Origin: Sphingobacteriales bacterium
GTDB taxonomy: Bacteria; Bacteroidota; Bacteroidia; Sphingobacteriales; Sphingobacteriaceae
Length of the DNA stretch: 6,985 nt
Assembly: GCA_020058405.1 (NCBI GenBank)
Contig: JAGVEE010000201.1
Coordinates: 1-6,985 of the forward strand
Direction: 5' to 3'
Part shown: one piece after another, positions 1 through 6,192 of the stretch
Position numbering within the stretch: the first letter of the stretch is position 1
Layout: the number at the start of each line of letters is the position of its first letter
Position numbers and translations under genes: made by a program
The notes under the pieces: model-generated
What the model was told of the DNA's origin: nothing
Seen by the model: the letters and a program-made list of their open reading frames with translations, nothing else
Database searches by the model: none

Positions 1-839
1 ACGGTTCTGAAGAGCAGAAACAAAAATATTTAGTGCCATTAGCAACTGGTCAAAAAATTGGTGCATTTTGTTTATCAGAACCAGAGGCTGGATCTGATGC
101 AACAATGCAACGTACAACGGCAGAAGATAAAGGCGACCATTACTTATTAAATGGTACTAAAAACTGGATCACCAACGGTGGTACTGCAGAGTATTATATT
201 GTAATTGCGCAAACAGATGTTGCAAAAGGTCACCGTGGCATTAATGCAATTATTGTAGAAAAAGGGATGCCTGGTTTTGAAGTAGGCCCTAAAGAAAATA
301 AATTAGGAATTAGAGGATCAGATACTCATTCGTTAATGTTTACCGATGTTAAAGTTCCAAAAGAAAATAGAATTGGCGAAGATGGCTTCGGATTTAAGTT
401 TGCTATGAAAACATTGGCAGGCGGAAGAATTGGAATTGCTTCGCAAGCATTGGGTATAGCTTCTGGCGCATACGAGTTAGCATTGGCTTACTCTAAAGAA
501 CGCAAAGCATTTGGCACTACAATATCTAATCACCAAGCAATACAATTTAAATTAGCAGACATGGCTACAGAAATTGAAGCTGCTAGATTGTTGTGTTTAA
601 AATCTGCTTGGATGAAAGATAAAAAAATGGATTACGCACAGTTGAGTTCTATGGCAAAATTGTTTGCATCTGAAGTAGCTATGAAAACTACAGTAGAAGC
701 AGTACAAATACACGGAGGTTACGGTTTCGTAAAAGAATTCCACGTAGAGCGTTTAATGCGCGACGCGAAGATCACTCAAATTTACGAAGGTACTTCGGAG
801 ATACAACGTATTGTGATTTCGAGAGAGATATTGAAGTAA
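1..839 (+). CDS. Acyl-CoA dehydrogenase, short-chain type (5' partial)
   Basis: This is an FAD-dependent acyl-CoA dehydrogenase, which catalyses the alpha,beta-dehydrogenation step of fatty-acid or acyl-CoA oxidation in the cytoplasm and passes electrons to ETF. The frame is open to the left edge: codons from base 3 read GSEEQKQKYL before the GTG at 33, a stretch typical of the family just upstream of the first signature. The GTG is therefore internal, and roughly 100 N-terminal residues of a usual ~380 are missing. About 278 residues are visible. Near the start is signature 1 (GAFCLSEPEAGSD). Near the end is signature 2 (QIHGGYGFVKEF, then RLMRDAKI). The catalytic-base Glu lies in IYEGTSEIQR (codon 786-788), as in short- and medium-chain enzymes. 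The run RKAFG in the C-terminal helical domain is also canonical. Exact acyl-chain preference (butyryl, general, or branched) cannot be set from the sequence. The gene ends in TAA and faces a terminator hairpin 35 nt downstream. Confidence 0.95.
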   Translation, partial: GSEEQKQKYLVPLATGQKIGAFCLSEPEAGSDATMQRTTAEDKGDHYLLNGTKNWITNGGTAEYYIVIAQTDVAKGHRGINAIIVEKGMPGFEVGPKENKLGIRGSDTHSLMFTDVKVPKENRIGEDGFGFKFAMKTLAGGRIGIASQALGIASGAYELALAYSKERKAFGTTISNHQAIQFKLADMATEIEAARLLCLKSAWMKDKKMDYAQLSSMAKLFASEVAMKTTVEAVQIHGGYGFVKEFHVERLMRDAKITQIYEGTSEIQRIVISREILK

Positions 840-842
840 GTT

Positions 843-870
843 TATACGACTATACGATAATACGACTATA
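843..870. repeat. 8-nt-period tandem repeat after the acyl-CoA dehydrogenase stop
   Basis: Three consecutive octamers read TATACGAC (843-850), TATACGAT (851-858) and AATACGAC (859-866), followed by a partial unit TATA (867-870). The tract starts 3 nt after the TAA stop and ends just before the terminator stem. Copies 2 and 3 each differ from the first by one base. It is non-coding; its function is unknown. Confidence 0.75.
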
Positions 871-874
871 ATTG

Positions 875-911
875 AAAAAGCCCTGATGATGATAAATCTC
901 AGGGCTTTTTT
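875..911. terminator. Bidirectional Rho-independent terminator between convergent genes
   Basis: A perfect 12-bp stem pairs AAAAAGCCCTGA (875-886) with TCAGGGCTTTTT (899-910) around a 12-nt loop. The stem has a GC-rich core (GCCCTGA), a run of A on the left and a run of T (906-911) on the right, so it can work on both strands. It sits between the plus-strand acyl-CoA dehydrogenase and the minus-strand SPOR gene and can end both transcripts. Confidence 0.9.
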
Positions 912-913
912 AT

Positions 914-947
914 TAGCACACTAGCATACTAACACACTAGCACACTA
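914..947. repeat. 8-nt-period tandem repeat overlapping the SPOR gene stop
   Basis: On the plus strand four octamers follow one another: TAGCACAC (914-921), TAGCATAC (922-929), TAACACAC (930-937) and TAGCACAC (938-945), then TA. Read on the minus strand, the unit is TAGTGTGC. The first copy begins with the TAG stop codon of the SPOR-domain gene (complement of 945-947), so three further units, each starting TAG, follow it. The tract abuts the right side of the terminator hairpin. Confidence 0.8.
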
Positions 948-1541
948 TTTTTTTCTTAGTCCTTCTGCAGCTTCTTTATGTGTTATGCGTTTACCATCTT
1001 TAAATGGAACAACATAAGCATCTTTAACGCCCATTCTGCGAACATCTTCCTTAAATTGATCTGCTTCTGCCAAAGTATAAAACAAACCCAAGGTTAATTT
1101 ATTCATAGAATCTTCTGTTACTGCACTGAATGATTCGTCGCTTGCCGATTTTGCTTTAATGTTATACTCTTTATAAGCGCCTAATTGTACCCTGTAGTAA
1201 TAGCCTTTTGCTGAATTCGGTTTTGCATTTGCCGCCGCCGCATTTGCCGCCGCTAATTGAGCTTCTAACTGTGAAACTCTTGCATTATTAGAATTCACTA
1301 AATTCTGTAAAGAATCTGAAGTTCTTTGTAGGTTTTTTATACGTAAGTCTTGCGTTTTCTTGTCTTTCAATCTACTCTCGTAAGTCATTTTCATGTTACG
1401 AATTTCCATTGGCTTCATCTTACGATATGTTCTTAATTCTTTTTTTAGTTTTTTCTTTTCTGCTGAACCCTGTGCAAATATAACCGCAGGTGTAATGCTT
1501 AAAACTAATAAAATACTTAAAATACGAATTGCTTTCATCAT
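945..1541 (-). CDS. Secreted coiled-coil protein with C-terminal SPOR domain
   Basis: The 198-residue product is predicted to be exported to the periplasm. Residues 1-23 form a signal peptide (positively charged start, hydrophobic core, FA|Q cleavage before Gln24, a common arrangement in Bacteroidota). Residues ~27-95 are highly charged and helical (KKKLKKELRTYRKMKPMEIRNM...) and look like a coiled coil. Residues 97-106 are an Ala/Asn linker encoded by a 15-nt tandem repeat. Residues ~113-181 match a SPOR domain (YYYRVQLGAYKEYN at its start, then the LGLFYTLAEADQFKEDVRRMG pattern broken here as LGLFYT and AEADQFKEDV), a fold known to bind denuded glycan strands of peptidoglycan. The tail is basic. 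Similar short proteins in Bacteroidota are often named 'ezrin/radixin/moesin family' because of the helical part. Two Met codons are adjacent at the start; either could be used. The gene is monocistronic as far as can be seen and divergent from the TlpA-like gene. Role in cell envelope or division is inferred from the domain only. Confidence 0.85.
   Translation of the reverse strand: MMKAIRILSILLVLSITPAVIFAQGSAEKKKLKKELRTYRKMKPMEIRNMKMTYESRLKDKKTQDLRIKNLQRTSDSLQNLVNSNNARVSQLEAQLAAANAAAANAKPNSAKGYYYRVQLGAYKEYNIKAKSASDESFSAVTEDSMNKLTLGLFYTLAEADQFKEDVRRMGVKDAYVVPFKDGKRITHKEAAEGLRKK
1225..1254. repeat. 15-nt tandem duplication inside the SPOR gene
   Basis: Two 15-nt copies (1225-1239 and 1240-1254) share the sequence GCATTTGCCGCCGC and differ only in their last base. 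Being a multiple of three, the repeat keeps frame and encodes the linker AAANA twice (residues 97-106). Its GC content is much higher than the surrounding AT-rich DNA. Confidence 0.8.
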
Positions 1542-1630
1542 TTATAATTATAGATAATTCTGCCAATATAGAAAATTTTATCAGATTTATTAAAAGGTTT
1601 ATTAACTTTAAAGGCTCTAGACCTATTTAA
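1542..1630. promoter_or_regulatory. Divergent intergenic region, probable promoters for both flanking genes
   Basis: This 89-bp, very AT-rich gap separates the divergent starts of the SPOR and TlpA-like genes and must carry both promoters. The Bacteroidota sigma factor typically uses a -7 box TAnnTTTG. Two near matches exist: TAACTTTA at 1603-1610 for the plus-strand gene (last base differs), and TATATTGG on the minus strand (complement of 1563-1570, one mismatch) for the SPOR gene. No good -33 TTTG box was found for either, so the exact sites are weakly supported. Neither start has a purine-rich Shine-Dalgarno sequence. Confidence 0.35.
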
Positions 1631-2887
1631 ATGAGGATTTTACATAAAATTAATATTGCAGTAGCATTACTGTTTTTAGTAACTTTTACACTTTCTTGCT
1701 CAAACACTACAAACACCGATTTAAAATCGGGCATTTGGCGAGCTGCATTATTAAATAAAGATGCAGTAGAAATTCCCTTTGTTTTTGAACTTAAAAACAT
1801 AAATGGGAAATATGTGATGGAGATTCACAATGCCGAAGAACGTTTAATAGTAGATCAAATTGAGCTTGTAGGCGATAGCATAAAAATCACCATGCCTTTT
1901 TACGATTCTGAATTTATGCTAGCTAATATGGGCGATTCGTTAATTGGTCGCTGGACAAAAAATTACGAGAGTTATAAAATGGAAATGCCAGTTATAGCTC
2001 ACTTCAATTCTCAAGAAAGATTTAAAGTTCAAAATCGAAATGTAAATTCTGATTTTATAGGAACATGGAGCAGCACATTTATCAATGAAGATAAAACGGA
2101 TACCTCTACTGCAATTGCTGAAATTCGAATAGTAGACAATAAAATTTATGGCACGTTTTTATCAACTACTGGCGACTATAGGTATTTAGAAGGACTTACA
2201 GATGGTAACAAAATGTATTTATCTGCATTTGATGGCTCTCATGTTTATTTGTTTACTGCAGATATTACAAATAATAATACAGAGTTAGTAAATGGTGTGT
2301 TTTATTCGGGATACAAATCGAAGCAAACATGGAGCGCAAAATATGATCAATACGCAAAACTGCCCGATGCCGATAATCTAACATTTTTAAAAGAGAATTA
2401 CGATGAATTAACATTTGAATTTAAAAACATCGACGGGAAATTAATTTCATTAAAAGACGATGCGTATAAAAACAAAGTGGTGCTGATACAAATTATGGGA
2501 TCTTGGTGCCCAAATTGTATTGACGAAACAAACTACTTAGTTCCGTTTTATAATGCAAATAAAAACAGTGGAGTAGAAGTTATTGGTTTGTGTTATGAGC
2601 GAAGTGAAGATTTTTTGGTAGCATCAAAAAATGTAAAAAATCTTAAAACCCGTTTATCTATTCCTTACGAACTACTAATTGCAGGAACAAATAAAAAAGG
2701 AAATGTAAACGAATCGCTACCAATGTTAAAAAACTTTGTAGCTTTTCCTACTCTAATAATTATTGATAAAAAAGGCAAAGTGCGTAAAATACATACAGGC
2801 TACTCTAGTCCTGCAACTGGAAAACATTATGTTGAGTTTAAAGCAGAGTTTGAATCTTTTATAAAAAAACTATTATCCGAAATTTAA
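1631..2887 (+). CDS. TlpA-like thioredoxin-fold lipoprotein
   Basis: The 418-residue product is a predicted lipoprotein with a C-terminal thioredoxin fold, acting on thiols or disulfides outside the cytoplasm. Residues 1-22 are a lipoprotein signal with lipobox TLSC; Cys23 would be lipidated. Residues ~33-240 are beta-rich and seem to hold two related units, each opening with G-x-W (G34-W36 and G144-W146); this half fits no family I can name. Residues ~262-418 are the TlpA/AhpC-TSA-type domain: the GKLISLKD segment, KVVLIQIMGSWCPNC with the redox pair Cys293/Cys296, and the cis-proline loop at FPT (Pro373). The active site CPNC is unusual among the variants seen in this group but chemically complete. 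There is no acidic stretch right after Cys23 of the kind that directs surface export in some Bacteroidota, so a periplasm-facing location is more likely (inference). The TAA stop directly abuts the ATG of the M1 peptidase gene, pointing to one transcript and coupled translation. Confidence 0.88.
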   Translation: MRILHKINIAVALLFLVTFTLSCSNTTNTDLKSGIWRAALLNKDAVEIPFVFELKNINGKYVMEIHNAEERLIVDQIELVGDSIKITMPFYDSEFMLANMGDSLIGRWTKNYESYKMEMPVIAHFNSQERFKVQNRNVNSDFIGTWSSTFINEDKTDTSTAIAEIRIVDNKIYGTFLSTTGDYRYLEGLTDGNKMYLSAFDGSHVYLFTADITNNNTELVNGVFYSGYKSKQTWSAKYDQYAKLPDADNLTFLKENYDELTFEFKNIDGKLISLKDDAYKNKVVLIQIMGSWCPNCIDETNYLVPFYNANKNSGVEVIGLCYERSEDFLVASKNVKNLKTRLSIPYELLIAGTNKKGNVNESLPMLKNFVAFPTLIIIDKKGKVRKIHTGYSSPATGKHYVEFKAEFESFIKKLLSEI

Positions 2888-5383
2888 ATGAATTGTAAAG
2901 TATTAATAAGTGCTGCACTAATTGTAGCCACAGGCATATCAGCTTGTAAGTCTAAAAAGGCAGAGAGTCCGGTTTCAGAAATTCAACTACCAGAAATAAC
3001 TATACATATCAAACCCGAAAGCAAAAATTATTACGCATCCTATACGCGTTTGTCGGACATCATACATACAAAACTCGACATCAATTTAAATTGGGACAGT
3101 TGTTTTGTTATAGGGAAAGCTAATTTAAAAGTACGCCCTTATTTTTACGATACTGATGAATTAATTTTAGATGCAAAGGGATATAAAATAAATGAAGTAA
3201 AAGTAAATGCAAAAAAAGCTGAGTACACATATGATGGGTATAAACTAAACATCAATCTTGGCAAGAAATTTACGAAGGAAGAAAGCTATGATGTTTACAT
3301 TGATTACGTAGCAATGCCAAATAAAATAAAAGTAAAAGGCAGTGTTGCCATTAATTCAGATAAGGGCTTTTATTTTATAAATGCTGATGGTAAAAATAAA
3401 TTTAAACCAACACAATTTTGGACTCAAGGAGAAACAGAATCTAACTCGTGTTGGTTCCCAACTATTGAGTCGGGTAACGAAAGATTTAGCCAAGAAATTG
3501 CGATTACTGTAGACACCTCAATGGTTACATTATCAAACGGAAGATTAATGTATTCAACAAACAATTCCAACGGCACACGTACTGATTTTTGGAGACAAGA
3601 TTTACCACACACTCCTTATTTAACTATGCTTGCAGGTGGCAAGTTTAAGGTGTATAAAGATAAGTGGAGAAACATGGAAGTGAATTATTACATGGAGCCA
3701 GAGTTTGCACCAAATGCAAAATTAATTTTTGGAAACACTCCAGAAATGTTAGAGTTTTTCTCTAACAAATTAGGAGTTACTTATCCTTGGGATAAATATT
3801 CGCAAATTGTAGTACGAGATTTTGTATCGGGTGCGATGGAAAATACCGGCGCCGTTACTTTTTACGATGCCATGAACAAAACTGCACGCGATTATGAAGA
3901 CCAAACTGATGAAGATATTATTTCGCACGAGTTGTTCCACCATTGGTTTGGAGATTTAGTAACGTGCGAATCATGGCCAAACCTTACTTTAAACGAAGGC
4001 TTTGCAACGTATGGAGAATATTTATGGGACGAGCACAAATATGGACGTGATGAGGCAGATAAAGATGGCATGAATAACTTGAATGCTTACGTTGGCTCTG
4101 CAGTAAACAAAAGAGTGAATATGATTCGTTTTGATTTAACAGATCGCGAATCTATGTTTGATGCAAACTCATACCAAAAAGGCGGTCAAATAATACACAT
4201 GCTTAGAAAGTATGTGGGCGACAAAGCATTTTTTACTGCTATCAAACAATACCTCGAAACGTATAAATTTAAGCCTGTAGAAATACATCATTTACGTTTA
4301 GTGTTTGAAGAAGTAACGGGTGAAGATTTAAATTGGTTTTTTAATCAATGGTATTTAAATCAAGGACACCCAGAATTAGAATTCAAATACGATTATGTGG
4401 AGGCAAGTAAAAAAGCAATTGTAAGTATTGAGCAAAAGCAAGATTTAAGTAAAAATCCATTGTATCGTTTACCAATTGATATTGATATTTATGAACAAGG
4501 CAAAGTGTTAAGAAAAAGAATTGTATTAGACAGTGTTTCTCAATCGTTCGAATTTGCTACATCAACAAAACCATTATTAATAAATGTGGATGCCGAAAAA
4601 ATGTTGGTATGTACTAAAAAAGACATGCACACTAAAGATGAATGGTTGCATATGTTTTACAATGCCCCTTTATTTTTAGATAGATATGAAGCGTTAGAAG
4701 GATTAGACAAATTTAAAACAGATTCTTTAGCACAGCTTGCAATATTAAAAGCACTCGACGATCCTTTCTATTCAATAAAAACATTGGCCATTTCTAAAAT
4801 AAAATCTTTGAATGAATCAAACCAACAAAAAGCGTATTCAAAAATAAAGTACTTAGCAATGAAGGATGAAAATTCTATGGTGAGAGCTAGGTCACTAAAA
4901 CTATTAAGCGAGATATACAGTAAAGAAAACAATGAAGATGCATTTGCTTCTGCAGAAAAAGACTTATCGTATTTAGTAGAATCAAATTTGTTTAAAATTT
5001 ACGCAAGTACCAACAAAGAAAAAGCTTGGCTTATAGCAAAGAAAGAACACACAAGTAATAATTCAGGAATGCAATTAGCCATTGCAGAATTTTATGGAAA
5101 AGAAGGAACAGCAGCAGAACACGATTTCTTCTTAAATTTAATTGAACGCAAAACCAATTTCACTTTATTTTTAATTATGCCACATTACAAAGCTTACATA
5201 AAGCGAATGGATGATGAGGTGATTAAAAATGGAGTACAAACAGTTTTTAATGTTTCAAAAAATACAACGAATACTTTTGCCTTAAATGCGATAAAAGGAG
5301 TATTGAAGGAGATGAAAAACACTGCAAAAGCAGAGGAGTTGAAGCAGGAGATACAAACGATGATAGATAAATTAGCTAATTAG
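2888..5383 (+). CDS. M1 family zinc aminopeptidase, lipoprotein
   Basis: The 831-residue protein is an M1 (gluzincin) metallopeptidase that would remove N-terminal residues from peptides. Unlike cytosolic PepN, it carries a lipoprotein signal: lipobox ISAC with lipid-bearing Cys20, so it acts in the periplasm or at a membrane. Order of parts: N-terminal beta domain (~45-240, including SCWFPTIESGNERFSQEIAI); substrate-anchoring GAMEN motif (315-319); zinc site HELFH (His347, Glu348, His351) and the third ligand Glu370 in LTLNEGFA, giving exact HEXXH-x18-E spacing; probable transition-state Tyr429 in SYQKGGQ; small beta domain (~490-575); and a helical C-terminal region (~590-831) with a HEAT-like stretch around 615-680. 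All catalytic residues are present and the gene is intact. Besides Cys20 the mature chain has four cysteines (72, 188, 360, 575). It starts immediately after the stop of the TlpA-like gene with no intergenic base and no visible Shine-Dalgarno, so translation is probably coupled. It ends facing an 80-nt palindrome. Confidence 0.93.
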   Translation: MNCKVLISAALIVATGISACKSKKAESPVSEIQLPEITIHIKPESKNYYASYTRLSDIIHTKLDINLNWDSCFVIGKANLKVRPYFYDTDELILDAKGYKINEVKVNAKKAEYTYDGYKLNINLGKKFTKEESYDVYIDYVAMPNKIKVKGSVAINSDKGFYFINADGKNKFKPTQFWTQGETESNSCWFPTIESGNERFSQEIAITVDTSMVTLSNGRLMYSTNNSNGTRTDFWRQDLPHTPYLTMLAGGKFKVYKDKWRNMEVNYYMEPEFAPNAKLIFGNTPEMLEFFSNKLGVTYPWDKYSQIVVRDFVSGAMENTGAVTFYDAMNKTARDYEDQTDEDIISHELFHHWFGDLVTCESWPNLTLNEGFATYGEYLWDEHKYGRDEADKDGMNNLNAYVGSAVNKRVNMIRFDLTDRESMFDANSYQKGGQIIHMLRKYVGDKAFFTAIKQYLETYKFKPVEIHHLRLVFEEVTGEDLNWFFNQWYLNQGHPELEFKYDYVEASKKAIVSIEQKQDLSKNPLYRLPIDIDIYEQGKVLRKRIVLDSVSQSFEFATSTKPLLINVDAEKMLVCTKKDMHTKDEWLHMFYNAPLFLDRYEALEGLDKFKTDSLAQLAILKALDDPFYSIKTLAISKIKSLNESNQQKAYSKIKYLAMKDENSMVRARSLKLLSEIYSKENNEDAFASAEKDLSYLVESNLFKIYASTNKEKAWLIAKKEHTSNNSGMQLAIAEFYGKEGTAAEHDFFLNLIERKTNFTLFLIMPHYKAYIKRMDDEVIKNGVQTVFNVSKNTTNTFALNAIKGVLKEMKNTAKAEELKQEIQTMIDKLAN

Positions 5384-5386
5384 CTT
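5371..5386. repeat. Two-copy octamer across the M1 peptidase stop codon
   Basis: ATTAGCTA (5371-5378) is followed directly by ATTAGCTT (5379-5386), seven of eight bases identical. The TAG stop (5381-5383) lies in the second copy. The segment also contains the perfect 12-nt palindrome AATTAGCTAATT (5370-5381). With only two low-complexity copies this could be chance. Confidence 0.4.
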
Positions 5387-5390
5387 TTGG

Positions 5391-5470
5391 TCACAAAGGG
5401 CGCTGAGTACACACAAAGGAACACTAAGAATTCATTGTGTACCATTGTGTGTACTTCGTGCCCTTTGTGA
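5391..5470. repeat. 80-nt imperfect palindrome between convergent genes
   Basis: Arms 5391-5430 and 5431-5470 are centred exactly on a GAATTC (5428-5433). By hand alignment 33 of 40 positions pair, and the outer 29 pair at 25 (5391-5419 with 5442-5470). The outermost 10 bases, TCACAAAGGG and CCCTTTGTGA, pair perfectly. The right arm contains TTGTG at 5435, 5445 and 5465 and TCGTG at 5456, a spacing of 9-11 nt; the left arm has the matching CACAA at 5392 and 5412. It lies 7 nt after the M1 stop and 8 nt before the end of the TerC-family gene on the other strand. It could end both transcripts as an RNA hairpin, but no T-run directly follows it; alternatively it is a dispersed palindromic element. 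Confidence 0.85.
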
Positions 5471-5478
5471 GCATTAAT

Positions 5479-6186
5479 TTATTTCGATTTTTTGTTAAGT
5501 CTAAGATTCAACATTTCCACTAACACCGAAAACGCCATAGCAAAATAAATATATCCTTTCGGAATATGTTGATCAAGTCCTTCTGCTAATAAACTTACTC
5601 CTATGAGTACTAAAAAAGATAAGGCCAACATTTTAACTGTTGGATGTTGATTTACAAATTTGCTGATAGATTCTGCTGCAAAAAGCATTATAATTACCGA
5701 TATTACAACAGCAGCAATCATAACCTCAATATGGCTTGCCATACCAACTGCTGTTATTACAGAATCGAGTGAGAATACCACATCAAGTATTAATATTTGT
5801 AATATTACAGAACTGAAATTCACTTTTCCTTTTATTTCGGTATCGTGATTTTCGCCTTCTAATTTTTCATGTATTTCTACAGTTGCTTTGTATATTAAGA
5901 ACAAGCCACCTATTAATAAAATTAAGTCTCTGCCCGAAACTTCTTGTTGCAATACTGAAAACAACGGTGCTGTTAAGCTCATTACCCAACTTAATGAAAG
6001 TAATAAAAGAATTCTTGTTATAAGTGCGAGTGCCAATCCGGTTTGGCGAGCTTTCTTTTGTTTCTCTTTGGGTAATTTGCCCGATAGTATAGAAATAAAA
6101 ACAATGTTATCTATTCCAAGAACAATTTCTAAAACAGTAAGCGTAAGTAACGCAATCCACATATTTGGATCTGATAATAATTCCAT
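5479..6186 (-). CDS. TerC family integral membrane protein (probable metal-ion exporter)
   Basis: The 235-residue protein belongs to the TerC/YgdQ-type family of the inner membrane; characterised relatives (e.g. Alx, YceF-type proteins) take part in Mn2+ export, often for loading or protecting secreted proteins. About seven hydrophobic segments are visible (roughly 9-31, 50-71, 87-103, 124-147, 153-172, 184-202, 207-226). The family's two acidic motifs are present in matching positions of the two halves: EIVLGIDNIVF (Glu20, Asp26, Asn27) and LDVVFSLDSVITAVG (Asp135, Asp141). These probably form the ion path. The loop 104-121 is charged (EIHEKLEGENHDTEIKG) and cytoplasmic or periplasmic orientation is not resolved. 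Length matches single-domain members without a CBS/CorC extension. The start ATG lies 6 nt after the stop of the MFS gene upstream, so the two are likely one transcript. Tellurite resistance is not implied. The substrate is inferred from the family. Confidence 0.9.
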   Translation of the reverse strand: MELLSDPNMWIALLTLTVLEIVLGIDNIVFISILSGKLPKEKQKKARQTGLALALITRILLLLSLSWVMSLTAPLFSVLQQEVSGRDLILLIGGLFLIYKATVEIHEKLEGENHDTEIKGKVNFSSVILQILILDVVFSLDSVITAVGMASHIEVMIAAVVISVIIMLFAAESISKFVNQHPTVKMLALSFLVLIGVSLLAEGLDQHIPKGYIYFAMAFSVLVEMLNLRLNKKSK

Positions 6187-6192
6187 ATTTTT

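Noticed and set aside
33..35. GTG as the start of the acyl-CoA dehydrogenase
   Set aside because: The frame is open to the left edge and the upstream codons (GSEEQKQKYL) match the family just before the first signature; a start here would remove the N-terminal helical domain.
3424..3612. 62-codon minus-strand reading frame inside the M1 peptidase
   Set aside because: Fully antisense to a well-conserved domain, with no recognisable protein features; a shadow of the real gene.
2888..5383. Cytosolic PepN or leukotriene A4 hydrolase assignment for the M1 enzyme
   Set aside because: The lipobox at the N-terminus places the protein outside the cytoplasm, and the active-site context is of the Bacteroidota lipoprotein type, so only the M1 family is claimed.
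5391..5470. Palindrome as a classical Rho-independent terminator or a CRISPR repeat
   Set aside because: No T-run follows the stem on either strand within a usual distance, and there is no repeat-spacer array; kept as a palindrome of unknown role.
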